NCBI GenBank assembly: GCA_028873595.1
Contig: JAPPOV010000037.1
Location: forward strand, 62,001 to 126,000
DNA length: 64,000 bases
Direction of reading: 5' to 3'
From: Gemmatimonadota bacterium
GTDB lineage: Bacteria; Gemmatimonadota; Gemmatimonadetes; Longimicrobiales; Gaopeijiaceae
The translations under genes were made by a program, and so were the position numbers. The notes below the pieces were generated by a model. The model was not told the origin of the DNA. It saw only the letters and a list, made by a program, of their open reading frames with translations, and made no database searches. Positions 54,916 to 62,861 of this stretch are shown here, one piece after another. The first letter of the stretch is position 1, and the number at the start of each line of letters is the position of its first letter.

Positions 54916-56448
54916 TCAATCCTCGCCCCGAGCCAACCGTCCGCGATCCACTTTGCCCAGGTGCGTTCGCGGGAGATCGCCCAGGAAGTGGACCGACCGA
55001 GGGTACTTGTATGGTTCGAGGCGCTGCTTCGACCACTCCTGCAGTTCCCTGGCGAGGGAGTCGCCTGTTTCCACACGGTCCTCTGCCACGATGAAGGCGC
55101 TCGGCTTCACCAGACCGTCCGATGTGGGAATGCCGACGACCGCCGCCTCCCGTACGGCTTCGTGCTCCAGAAGGCAGTTTTCCAACTCCTTTGGAGACAG
55201 CCATTTTCCGCTCACCTTGAGCATGTCGTCAGAGCGGCCGGCGTACGTGACATATCCGTCGTTGTCGAAGCTGATCATGTCACCGGATATGAACCAGCCA
55301 TCCTGAAACGCCGAGGCAGTCTTCTCCTCGTCGCGCCAGTAACCGAGGGCGAGGGAGTCTCCGCGCACGCGCATCGTTCCGACTTCGCCGGCTCCCACGG
55401 GCACTCCGTCGGCAGTGCAGGCCAGTACCTCGAAACCATCGACGACCCGACCGAGTGTCCCCGGCTTCACGTCGCTCGGACGGTTAGAAATGAAGATGTG
55501 CCACATCTCTGCGGTTCCAAGACCGTCCAGGAGCGGGACTCCGAAGAGCTTGTCCCAGCGTCGGTGTAACTCGACGGGCAACGCCTCGCCGGCCGACGTT
55601 GCGATCCGGAGTGACGACACATCACGTGATGAGGCTCCGGGATGGTTCACCAGGTTGTTCACCATCGTCGGCACGTTCACGAGAACGGTCGGCCGGTACC
55701 GCTCGATAGCATCGAAAAGAGCGTCGGCGGTGCAGCGCTCGGGGAAGAGTGCGGCCGTCGCGCCGACGGAGAACGGGAAGAACAGGTTCGTCCCCGTGGC
55801 ATACCCGAAGTAGAGTTTCGGTACGGAAAGTGTGATGTCCTCCGGGCCGATACCGAGTGTGCGCTGGCCGTACAGAAGTGTCGTGTTCTTGAACGATCCG
55901 TGCGTCTGCACCACACCCTTGGGGTGTCCCGTTGTGCCTCCACTGAAGAGGAAGACGGCCGCGTCGCCCGGCTTGCTGCCATGCACAGGTACATCAGCGT
56001 CGAGCGCGTCGAGACGCTCCTCGAATTCCGGGGAGACAACGGTCAACTCCGGCGCCTGGGAAACGGCGCTGGCGGCCTTGCGGAACGCGGTATGCGAATC
56101 CACGCCAACGAAGGCTGCTCGGGGTTCGGTGTAGCGGAAGAAGTATTCGACCTGCTCGACGGGCAGGTGTGGATTCACCATGACGACGACGGCACCGATT
56201 CGGAGCGTTCCGAATAGTGCTGCGACGTACGCCTCCCCATCGGGAAGAGCGATCAGGACACGATCGCCCGGCTGAACTCCCGCATCCAGCATGAGCCGAG
56301 CGTATCTGCCGGACGCATCGAAGACGTCCTGATACGTACTCGCCCCTCGCTCGGTGAGCAGGGCCTGGCGCTCACCGTCGCCGTCGTGGATTCGGTCGCC
56401 GAGGAATTCGTCGAAGATGTTGAGCGGAGCCTGCGCGGGTTCAGTCAT
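54916..56448 (-). CDS. Benzoate/2-aminobenzoate-CoA ligase family enzyme
   Basis: 510-aa ANL-superfamily adenylating enzyme: P-loop FSGGTTGHPKGVVQTH, aromatic-pocket segment KLYFGYATGTNLFFPFSVGAT characteristic of benzoate-CoA ligases, LLDGLGTAEMWHIFISNR, hinge YAGRSDDMLKVSGKWLSPKE, and the catalytic lysine in THLGKVDRG. It forms aryl-CoA thioesters from acid, ATP and CoA. Anthranilate is the most likely substrate because the divergent operon encodes a 2-aminobenzoyl-CoA monooxygenase/reductase and tryptophan-to-anthranilate genes. The divergent start lies only 60 bases from the creatininase-family gene. Confidence 0.88.
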   Translation of the reverse strand: MTEPAQAPLNIFDEFLGDRIHDGDGERQALLTERGASTYQDVFDASGRYARLMLDAGVQPGDRVLIALPDGEAYVAALFGTLRIGAVVVMVNPHLPVEQVEYFFRYTEPRAAFVGVDSHTAFRKAASAVSQAPELTVVSPEFEERLDALDADVPVHGSKPGDAAVFLFSGGTTGHPKGVVQTHGSFKNTTLLYGQRTLGIGPEDITLSVPKLYFGYATGTNLFFPFSVGATAALFPERCTADALFDAIERYRPTVLVNVPTMVNNLVNHPGASSRDVSSLRIATSAGEALPVELHRRWDKLFGVPLLDGLGTAEMWHIFISNRPSDVKPGTLGRVVDGFEVLACTADGVPVGAGEVGTMRVRGDSLALGYWRDEEKTASAFQDGWFISGDMISFDNDGYVTYAGRSDDMLKVSGKWLSPKELENCLLEHEAVREAAVVGIPTSDGLVKPSAFIVAEDRVETGDSLARELQEWSKQRLEPYKYPRSVHFLGDLPRTHLGKVDRGRLARGED

Positions 56449-56508
56449 GGCGTGACGATAGGCTCACGCTAGAATGGAGGTCAATCGCCGCCCTGACCCT
56501 GGAGTCCG
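56449..56508. promoter_or_regulatory. Divergent promoter region of the anthranilate/kynurenine genes
   Basis: 60-base intergenic region. Minus strand: TTGACC (56484-56479), 18-base spacer, TATCGT (56460-56455), 6 bases to the ligase ATG, giving a leaderless geometry. Plus strand: TAGAAT (56470-56475) is a good -10 for the kynurenine operon, but no -35 is clear; a GGAG ribosome-binding site is at 56500-56503. The two -10/-35 elements interleave, so expression is probably coordinated. Confidence 0.5.
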
Positions 56509-57258
56509 ATGGCCGTACACCGTTTCGCCGACCTTACGTGGGAAGAGGTCCGCGACCTCGATCGCACGTCAGCCGTGGCGGTCCTGCCGGTGGGAGCGGT
56601 TGAGGCGCATGGGCCGCATCTTCCGCTCGGGACCGACGTCGTGATCGCGGAAGGAATGGCGCGGGTGTGCGCAGAAGGGCTCTCCGAAGCTGGGCGTACA
56701 GGTCTGATCCTGCCGCCGCTGTGGTACACTGCGGCCGGGTTCGCCGGTAACTTTCCCGGCACGATCGGTGTGGACGGAGCGATCGTCTCCGGGCTGATCA
56801 TCCAGATCGCGACTTCGCTAAGGGAGCAAGAGATCCGCACGTTGGCTATCGCGAATGCTCACCTCGACCCTGCCCATCTGACCTCGCTTCGGCATGCGTC
56901 CGATGGGGCTCCCGAGGGCGCTCGTATCGTATTTCTCGACCTCACTCGACGCAGGGTGGCGGAGCAACTGACTCCGGAGTTTCAGACCGGCGCGTGTCAC
57001 GCAGGCCGGTTTGAGGGGAGCATTGTCATGGCCGAGCGTCCGGATCTTTATCGTGCCGAGATCGCGGCAGATCTCGAACCCAACCCTTCGTCGCTTTCGA
57101 CGGCGATCGGGGAGGGACACGAGACGTTCGAGCAGGCTGGAGGCCCGCGCGCCTACTTCGGTTGGCCCTCGGAGGCTACGGCCGAGGAAGGACGGACGAC
57201 CGTGCGAACGCTGGGACACCTTCTGGCCGAAGCCATCCTCGATGGAGAGGTGCAGTGA
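56509..57258 (+). CDS. Creatininase-family metal hydrolase, candidate kynurenine formamidase
   Basis: 249 aa. The creatininase fold metal ligands are visible: PVGAVEAHGPHLPLGTD (Glu32, His34, Asp43), AIANAHLDPAHL (His118, Asp120 where creatininase has His-x-Glu) and CHAGRFEGS (His164, Glu169). The family hydrolyses cyclic or linear amides. In this operon tryptophan dioxygenase makes N-formylkynurenine and the kynureninase-like enzyme needs kynurenine, but no KynB-type or alpha/beta-hydrolase formamidase is seen, so this protein is the best candidate for deformylation. That function is inferred from context only; another amide or lactam in the lower pathway is possible. Confidence 0.8.
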   Translation: MAVHRFADLTWEEVRDLDRTSAVAVLPVGAVEAHGPHLPLGTDVVIAEGMARVCAEGLSEAGRTGLILPPLWYTAAGFAGNFPGTIGVDGAIVSGLIIQIATSLREQEIRTLAIANAHLDPAHLTSLRHASDGAPEGARIVFLDLTRRRVAEQLTPEFQTGACHAGRFEGSIVMAERPDLYRAEIAADLEPNPSSLSTAIGEGHETFEQAGGPRAYFGWPSEATAEEGRTTVRTLGHLLAEAILDGEVQ

Positions 57259-58031
57259 GCGAACTCGCCGGCTATAGCGCCGTGATCACGGGGGGAGGTC
57301 GGGGCATCGGTGCCGCGGCGGCGGTCGCGCTCGCAGAGGCCGGTGCCACGGTTTCCGTCGCCTCCCGCAATGAGGGTCAGGTGGTCGACGTCGCTGCCGA
57401 GCTCAGACAGCAAGGACACGAAGCGTTCGCCTTCCGATGCGACGTGACCGAGCCGTACCAGGTGCGGGATCTCGCGTTGTCGGCAATCGAGGCGATGGGA
57501 CGGATCGATATCCTCGTGAACAATGCCGGTACGGCGACGTCCAACCCGATCACTCGCATCACAGACGCCGAGTGGCATCACATCATGGATGTGAATGCGA
57601 CGGGCACATTCCTCTGCACGCAGGCAGTGTGGGCCGGTATGTCCGAACGGCGCTGGGGGCGGATCATCAACGTGGCGTCGGTCGCAGGCCTCGGCGGCGG
57701 CAAGTACATCTCTGCCTACACCGCCGCCAAGCATGCCGTTGTAGGCTTCACGAGAGCCATGGCCGAAGAAGCGGTCGGTACGGGCATCACGGTCAACGCG
57801 GTTTGCCCGGGATACGTCGATACTCCGCTCACGGACGAAACAATCGCGCGCATCATGCACCATACGGGTACGTCGAAGCACGAGGCTCTTGCGTCATTGC
57901 TCGAACAGGCCGGTCAACCCCGACTCATCCGGGCCGCCGAGGTTGCTCAGGCGATTGTAGGGCTGTGCCACGTCGGTGTGCCTGCGCCGAATGGTGAATT
58001 GGTGGTGCTCGACGGCCTGGGGTCGCAGTGA
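57255..58031 (+). CDS. SDR dehydrogenase of the anthranilyl-CoA pathway
   Basis: 258-aa classical SDR: VITGGGRGIGAAAAVALAEAG near residue 10, NNAGTAT, INVASVAG (Ser), YTAAKHA (Tyr-x3-Lys), PGYVDTPLTDET. It resembles 3-hydroxyacyl-CoA or FabG-type dehydrogenases. It probably oxidises or reduces a cyclic keto/hydroxy acyl-CoA formed from 2-amino-5-oxocyclohexenecarboxyl-CoA. The GTG start overlaps the stop of the creatininase-like gene by 4 bases. Confidence 0.88.
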   Translation: MSELAGYSAVITGGGRGIGAAAAVALAEAGATVSVASRNEGQVVDVAAELRQQGHEAFAFRCDVTEPYQVRDLALSAIEAMGRIDILVNNAGTATSNPITRITDAEWHHIMDVNATGTFLCTQAVWAGMSERRWGRIINVASVAGLGGGKYISAYTAAKHAVVGFTRAMAEEAVGTGITVNAVCPGYVDTPLTDETIARIMHHTGTSKHEALASLLEQAGQPRLIRAAEVAQAIVGLCHVGVPAPNGELVVLDGLGSQ

Positions 58032-58441
58032 TGAACGAGGCGAAGGGTTGGGAGGGGATCAACCCTGACGAGCTCGGTCCGCCGAAAGGTTGGACGAACG
58101 GAATGCTCGCGCCCGCCGGTGGGCGGATTCTCCTGGTGGCGGGACAGGATGCCGCCACGGCGGAGGGGATTGTGGAGGAAGAAGACTTCGTCCGGCAGTT
58201 CGACCTGGCTCTGGCCAAGACGTTGGTGGTGGTTCGCAACGCCGGCGGTGACCCTACGTCAATTGGACGTATGACGGTCTTCGTCACGGACCTCGATGCC
58301 TACCGCGAGAGCCGGAAGGCGATCGGAGAGGTATGGCGGGCGCGTATGGGTCGGCATTACCCGGCGATGGCTCTCGTTGAAGTGTCTCGCCTGGTCGATC
58401 CACTTGGTAAGGTTGAAATCGAAGCCACGGCGGTGATCTGA
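58031..58441 (+). CDS. RidA-family protein lacking the usual catalytic Arg
   Basis: 136 aa RidA/YjgF fold (LLVAGQDAATAEG, DFVRQFDLALAKTLVVVRNAGG, MTVFVTDLDAYRESRKAI, VEIEATAVI). The Arg that binds substrate carboxylate in imine deaminases (PARxx) is replaced by Met in HYPAMALVEV, as in a separate RidA subgroup. In this operon a RidA protein would be a natural candidate for removing the amino group of an enamine or imine intermediate from 2-aminobenzoyl-CoA. Whether it is still a deaminase without the Arg is open. ATG 58031 (alternative GTG 58028) overlaps the SDR stop. Confidence 0.83.
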   Translation: MNEAKGWEGINPDELGPPKGWTNGMLAPAGGRILLVAGQDAATAEGIVEEEDFVRQFDLALAKTLVVVRNAGGDPTSIGRMTVFVTDLDAYRESRKAIGEVWRARMGRHYPAMALVEVSRLVDPLGKVEIEATAVI

Positions 58442-59238
58442 TGTTCGATCCGGATTCGTTCGATTACGTGCTCGACACGGAGACTGGCGTGGCGACGGTC
58501 ACGCTCAATCGCCCGGAGCGTCTGAATGCTTTGACCTTCGAGGTGTATGACGAGCTGCGCCGTGCATTCTACGCCTTGAGTGATGAAGACGACGTGCGTG
58601 TCGTCATCATCACCGGCACTGGGCGCGGCTTCTGCACAGGTGGTGACGTAGAGGACATCATCGGTCGACTCTTCGAGCGTGACATGCGAGGGCTGCTCGA
58701 GTTCACCCGCATGACGTGTGACCTGATTCTCGCCATGCGGCGGTGCCGCAAACCTGTGATCGGTGCTCTCAATGGAACCGTGGCTGGTGCTGGAGCAGTG
58801 ATCGCTACGGCGTGCGACATGCGGATAGCCGCCGAGTCGGCGAAGATCGCGTATCTCTTTACGCGCGTCGGGCTCTCCGGGGCTGACATGGGTGCGGCGT
58901 GGATGCTCCCACGGATCGTCGGCCTGGGGAAGGCCAGCGAACTTCTCATGACGGGTGACTTCATCAGTGCCGGGGAAGCGCACCGGATCGGTCTGTACAA
59001 CCGCGTGGTTGTCGACGGAGAGGCACTGAGTGCGGCGACCGAATTGGCCTGCAAGCTCGCTCAGGGGCCGTCTTTCGCTCTCGAGATCACGAAGGACTCT
59101 CTGAACCGCGAGGCCAGTATGGACCTCGCGAGTGCCCTTGAGGCGGAGGCTCAAATCCAGGCGGCGCTCATGCTGCACCCGGACTTCCGCGAGTCCTACG
59201 ACGCCTTCGTCGAGAAACGCGACCCGAACTTTCTCTAA
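58441..59238 (+). CDS. Enoyl-CoA hydratase/isomerase family protein
   Basis: 265-aa crotonase: VTLNRPERLNALTFEVYDELR, oxyanion-hole FCTGGDVEDIIGRL and NGTVAGAGAVIATACDMRIA, VGLSGADMGAAWMLPRIVG around the catalytic region, ending with AFVEKRDPNF. In aerobic anthranilyl-CoA breakdown such an enzyme would hydrate or hydrolytically open a cyclic enoyl-CoA; which step is inferred. The Glu usually found in the second active-site position is Asp or absent (SGADMGAAW), a possible sign of a ring-cleaving or otherwise specialised member. The ATG overlaps the RidA stop by one base. Confidence 0.88.
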   Translation: MFDPDSFDYVLDTETGVATVTLNRPERLNALTFEVYDELRRAFYALSDEDDVRVVIITGTGRGFCTGGDVEDIIGRLFERDMRGLLEFTRMTCDLILAMRRCRKPVIGALNGTVAGAGAVIATACDMRIAAESAKIAYLFTRVGLSGADMGAAWMLPRIVGLGKASELLMTGDFISAGEAHRIGLYNRVVVDGEALSAATELACKLAQGPSFALEITKDSLNREASMDLASALEAEAQIQAALMLHPDFRESYDAFVEKRDPNFL

Positions 59239-59259
59239 CTCAGCCCGGAGGCGGTCCCG

Positions 59260-60420
59260 ATGTCCGATACCCACACCGTCCGAGCGTTCCTTGAAGCGCG
59301 CCATCACCCCTGGGCTTCCGAGATGACGGCCTTCGCGTCGCGGGTGCTGCTTGAACGCCCTGAACCCGACACGGACGACGCGGCACGGACGGACGCTCGC
59401 GAACTTCTCGGCCTGATGGGAGAGGCCGGCCTGTACGCCCCCATCGGCGATCGTGATCTGCGTGGTTCGTGTCTGGCCCGTGAAGCGATTGCGTCGGCAT
59501 CCCCGCTGGCGGATGCGGTGTGGGCCCTTCAGGGGCTGGGAATCACTCCGCTGCTGCTGGCCGGTACCGAGGAGCAGCGTGCGAAATGGGCTGAGCCCGC
59601 ACTCGCCGGAAAGCTGATGGGTGGATTCGCCATCACCGAGCCCGAATCCGGATCGGATGTTGCGTCGATGAGGACCCGGGCGGAGCTGCATGATGACGAA
59701 TGGGTCATCGATGGGCACAAGTGGTACATCAGCAATGCCGGGATCGCAGATTTCTATATCGTCTTCGCATCTACCGACCCGGACCAGGGAAGCCGGGGCA
59801 TGAGCGCATTCGTCGTACCCGCCGACACCGAGGGCCTCCGCTTCGCGGGCGCTCAGGTGATGAGTGCACCGCATCCTCTGGGCGAGCTCGTCTTTGAGGA
59901 GTGCCGAGTGCCTGTCGACCACATGGTGGGTATTGAAGGACGAGGCTTCATGCTTGCGATGGCGACGCTCGACCAGCTGCGACCGACCGTAGGCGCGGCC
60001 GCATGCGGAATGGCTGAGCGCGCTCTGCGTGAGGCGTTGAGTCATGCGGTGGAGCGTGAGCAGTTCGGTAAACCGATTGCAGAGTTTCAGCTCATCCAGG
60101 AGAAGCTCGGTCGGATGGCGATGGAGCTGACGGCGTCCCGCATGCTCGTCTACAGAGCAGCGTACGAGAAAGACCTGGGTCAGGATCGCATCACGGTTGA
60201 GGCCGCCATGGCAAAGGCGTACGCGACCGAGGCGGCCCAGCGGATTATCGACGAAGCGGTTCAGATCCTGGGCGGACGCGGTGTCATGGCGGAGCACATC
60301 GTTGATCGTCTGTACCGCTCCGTGCGTTCGTTGCGGATCTACGAAGGCACCACTGAAATCCAACACTTGATTATCGCCGGTCGCATGGTTGCCGATGCCC
60401 GTGCCATGCTCGAGGAATAG
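59260..60420 (+). CDS. Acyl-CoA dehydrogenase
   Basis: 386-aa FAD enzyme with the full acyl-CoA dehydrogenase layout: GGFAITEPESGSDVASMRT, KWYISNAGIADFYIVFA, VEREQFGKPIAEFQLIQEKLGRMA, QILGGRGVMAEH and the catalytic Glu in RIYEGTTEIQ. It would introduce or remove a double bond in a ring or linear acyl-CoA of the anthranilate pathway; electrons go to ETF, whose genes are not here. A GGAGG ribosome-binding site lies before ATG 59260. Confidence 0.93.
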   Translation: MSDTHTVRAFLEARHHPWASEMTAFASRVLLERPEPDTDDAARTDARELLGLMGEAGLYAPIGDRDLRGSCLAREAIASASPLADAVWALQGLGITPLLLAGTEEQRAKWAEPALAGKLMGGFAITEPESGSDVASMRTRAELHDDEWVIDGHKWYISNAGIADFYIVFASTDPDQGSRGMSAFVVPADTEGLRFAGAQVMSAPHPLGELVFEECRVPVDHMVGIEGRGFMLAMATLDQLRPTVGAAACGMAERALREALSHAVEREQFGKPIAEFQLIQEKLGRMAMELTASRMLVYRAAYEKDLGQDRITVEAAMAKAYATEAAQRIIDEAVQILGGRGVMAEHIVDRLYRSVRSLRIYEGTTEIQHLIIAGRMVADARAMLEE

Positions 60421-60424
60421 CCAG

Positions 60425-62755
60425 TTGAAGATCCTCATCGTCGGAGGTGGCCCGTCTGGCCTCTACTTCGGCATTCTCATGAAGCGAGCCGATTCGACGA
60501 ATGAGGTGGTCGTACTGGAACGGAACCGTCCCGATGAGACCTTCGGGTTCGGTGTCGTGTTCAGCGACAAGACCATCGCCGAGGTCGAGAGCGCAGACCC
60601 GGAGACGTATCGCGCGATCACGGACCACTTCGTGCACTGGGACGATATCGACGTGCACTATGGCGGGGAGATGGTGCGGTCGTCCGGGCATGGCTTTTCC
60701 GGACTGAGTCGGCAGACCTTGCTCACCGTGCTTCAGGATCAGGCGACCGCGCTCGGGATCGAGATCCACTTCGAGTGTGAATTCGCGGGGCTCGAGTCGG
60801 GTGGCTCGGTCTCGGCTGCCAGGGCCGACGGCACGGTGAGCACCGTATCCGTCGACCCGGCCGACTACGACTTGGTTCTCGGCTCCGATGGTGTGAACTC
60901 GACGTTGCGAGAGACGTGGGCGGAACACTTCCAGCCGACGTTCGACTACCGCCCCAACCGGTTCGTGTGGCTCGGTACCACGAAGCCATTCCCCGCGTTC
61001 ACGTTCTATTTTCGTGAGAACGAGCACGGACTCTGGCGTGTGCACGCGTACCAGTATGAGCCTGGTCGATCGACCTTCATCGTCGAATGCACGGAAGAGG
61101 CGTGGCTTGCGGCCAAGCTGGATCAGGCATCGGAGGAAGAGACGCTCGCCTACTGTGCCGATGTGTTCGCCGACGAGCTCGACGGCCATGAGCTGATCCC
61201 GAATCGCTCGGTCTGGCGGAGCTTTCCCACGATCCGGTGCGCCAACTGGCACCATGGGAACGTCGTGCTGCTCGGGGACGCGGTACACACCGCGCACTTC
61301 TCGATCGGATCGGGGACCCGGCTGGGCATGCTCGATGGCATTGCGCTCCATGATGCGTTGGTGTCGTCGGAATCGATTTCGGAGGCTCTGGAGAGCTACG
61401 CGCGCGATCGGCGCCCGCCCGTCGAATCGCTGCAGCGTGCGGCGCAGGCAAGTCTCGAGTGGTTTGAGGCGACTGAGCGCTACATGGACATGGATCCGAC
61501 GCAGTTCGCGTTCACTCTGCTGACGCGGAGTTTGCGCATCACGCATGAGGATCTACGTGTCCGCGACCCGGCATTCCTGGAGCGCGTCGACGATTTCGTC
61601 GCCCAGGAAGCCGAGCGACAGTCCGGGTGGTCCGTGCCTCGCGCTCCTGCTCCTCCGCCCATGTTCACACCCTTCAGGCTTCGGGACATGGTCGTGCCGA
61701 ACCGCGTAGTCGTCTCCCCCATGTGCCAGTACACGGCGGAGGACGGCTTGGTAGGTGACTGGCATCTTCAGCACCTGGGTAGTCGAGCGGTAGGTGGCGC
61801 CGGCCTGGTGTTCGCCGAGATGACCGATGTGTCTGCGGAGGCGCGAATCTCTCCTGGATGCGCTGGCCTCTATCGCCCTGAACACGTCGATGCGTGGCGC
61901 CGGATCGTGGATTTCGTGCATGGTCAGACTCCCGCGAAGATTGCGATCCAGCTTGGCCATGCCGGCCGGAAGGGCTCGACGAAGAACATCTGGGATGGTG
62001 ACACTCAGCCCCTGGACGACGGCAACTGGGACCTCGTGTCCGCGTCGCCGATTCCGTATTTCCCCGAGCGGAGCCAGACGCCTCGGGAGATGACGCGTGC
62101 CGACATGGATGCTGTGGTTGCGGATTACGTCCGCGCTACCGGATACGCCGCGGATGCGGGCTTCGACCTTCTCGAAGTGCATATGGCGCATGGGTATCTT
62201 CTTGCGTCGTTCCTCTCACCGCTGACGAACGAACGCCTCGACGAGTACGGCGGTTCACTCGAGAACCGGATGCGCTTCCCCCTCGAAGTCTTCGACGCGT
62301 GCCGTGCCAACTGGCCTGACGAGAAGCCGATGAGTGTTCGGGTGAGTGCCGTGGACTGGGCGCCCGGTGGCGTAGAGCCGGCTGACACGGTTGCGATCGC
62401 CAGGATGCTGAAGGACCACGACTGTGATGTCGTCGATGTGTCGTCAGGGCAGACCGTGCCGTTCCAGAGGCCGATCTACGGGCGACTCTACCAGACGCCC
62501 TTCGCCGACCAGGTCCGGCACGAAGTGGGGATTTCGACGATGGCCGTCGGCAACATCTCGTCATGGATGGACGTCAACACGATCGTGGCCGCGGGACGAG
62601 CCGATCTCTGCCTCATCGCGCGAGCCCACCTCTTCGACCCGTACTGGACGCGACACGCAGCGTATATGCTGGGGTATGAACTTCCGTGGCCGAATCAGTA
62701 CCAGTCGGTTCAGAGGTACACTCCGCGCTTCGAATTTCACTTCGGGGGTGAGTGA
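60425..62755 (+). CDS. 2-Aminobenzoyl-CoA monooxygenase/reductase (two-domain flavoprotein)
   Basis: 776 aa. Residues 1-400 are a class A FAD monooxygenase (GGGPSGLYFGILMKR at the start, DYDLVLGSDGVNS, LLGDAVHTAHFSIGSGTRLG). From about residue 412 an Old Yellow Enzyme domain follows (FTPFRLRDMVVPNRVVVSPM, HLGSRAVGGAGLV, QLGHAGRKGS, LEVHMAHGYLLASFLSPLTN). This fusion is the hallmark of 2-aminobenzoyl-CoA (and salicylyl-CoA) monooxygenase/reductases, which hydroxylate the aryl-CoA ring at C5 and then reduce it. A TTG start at 60425 with GAGGA 8 bases upstream fits better than ATG 60389 inside the previous gene. Downstream genes (SDR, hydratase, dehydrogenase) fit the remaining steps. Confidence 0.93.
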   Translation: MKILIVGGGPSGLYFGILMKRADSTNEVVVLERNRPDETFGFGVVFSDKTIAEVESADPETYRAITDHFVHWDDIDVHYGGEMVRSSGHGFSGLSRQTLLTVLQDQATALGIEIHFECEFAGLESGGSVSAARADGTVSTVSVDPADYDLVLGSDGVNSTLRETWAEHFQPTFDYRPNRFVWLGTTKPFPAFTFYFRENEHGLWRVHAYQYEPGRSTFIVECTEEAWLAAKLDQASEEETLAYCADVFADELDGHELIPNRSVWRSFPTIRCANWHHGNVVLLGDAVHTAHFSIGSGTRLGMLDGIALHDALVSSESISEALESYARDRRPPVESLQRAAQASLEWFEATERYMDMDPTQFAFTLLTRSLRITHEDLRVRDPAFLERVDDFVAQEAERQSGWSVPRAPAPPPMFTPFRLRDMVVPNRVVVSPMCQYTAEDGLVGDWHLQHLGSRAVGGAGLVFAEMTDVSAEARISPGCAGLYRPEHVDAWRRIVDFVHGQTPAKIAIQLGHAGRKGSTKNIWDGDTQPLDDGNWDLVSASPIPYFPERSQTPREMTRADMDAVVADYVRATGYAADAGFDLLEVHMAHGYLLASFLSPLTNERLDEYGGSLENRMRFPLEVFDACRANWPDEKPMSVRVSAVDWAPGGVEPADTVAIARMLKDHDCDVVDVSSGQTVPFQRPIYGRLYQTPFADQVRHEVGISTMAVGNISSWMDVNTIVAAGRADLCLIARAHLFDPYWTRHAAYMLGYELPWPNQYQSVQRYTPRFEFHFGGE

Positions 62756-62861
62756 GAGACCGTGGACATCCCGACCAGGCGTGCCCTCGCACGAGTTGCC
62801 GTTCGATGAGGATGACCGATTCAATGGCCTCTGCCCGGCCGCGCACACAAAGAGGAGCACC

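Noticed and set aside
58357-60438. Minus-strand open frame of 693 codons opposite crotonase and acyl-CoA dehydrogenase genes
   Set aside because: Shadow of two strongly supported plus-strand enzymes; no recognisable domain in the translation.
60371-61546. Minus-strand open frame of 391 codons opposite the aminobenzoyl-CoA monooxygenase
   Set aside because: Antisense to the FAD domain and rich in Arg/His/Glu without motifs; high GC makes such frames common here.
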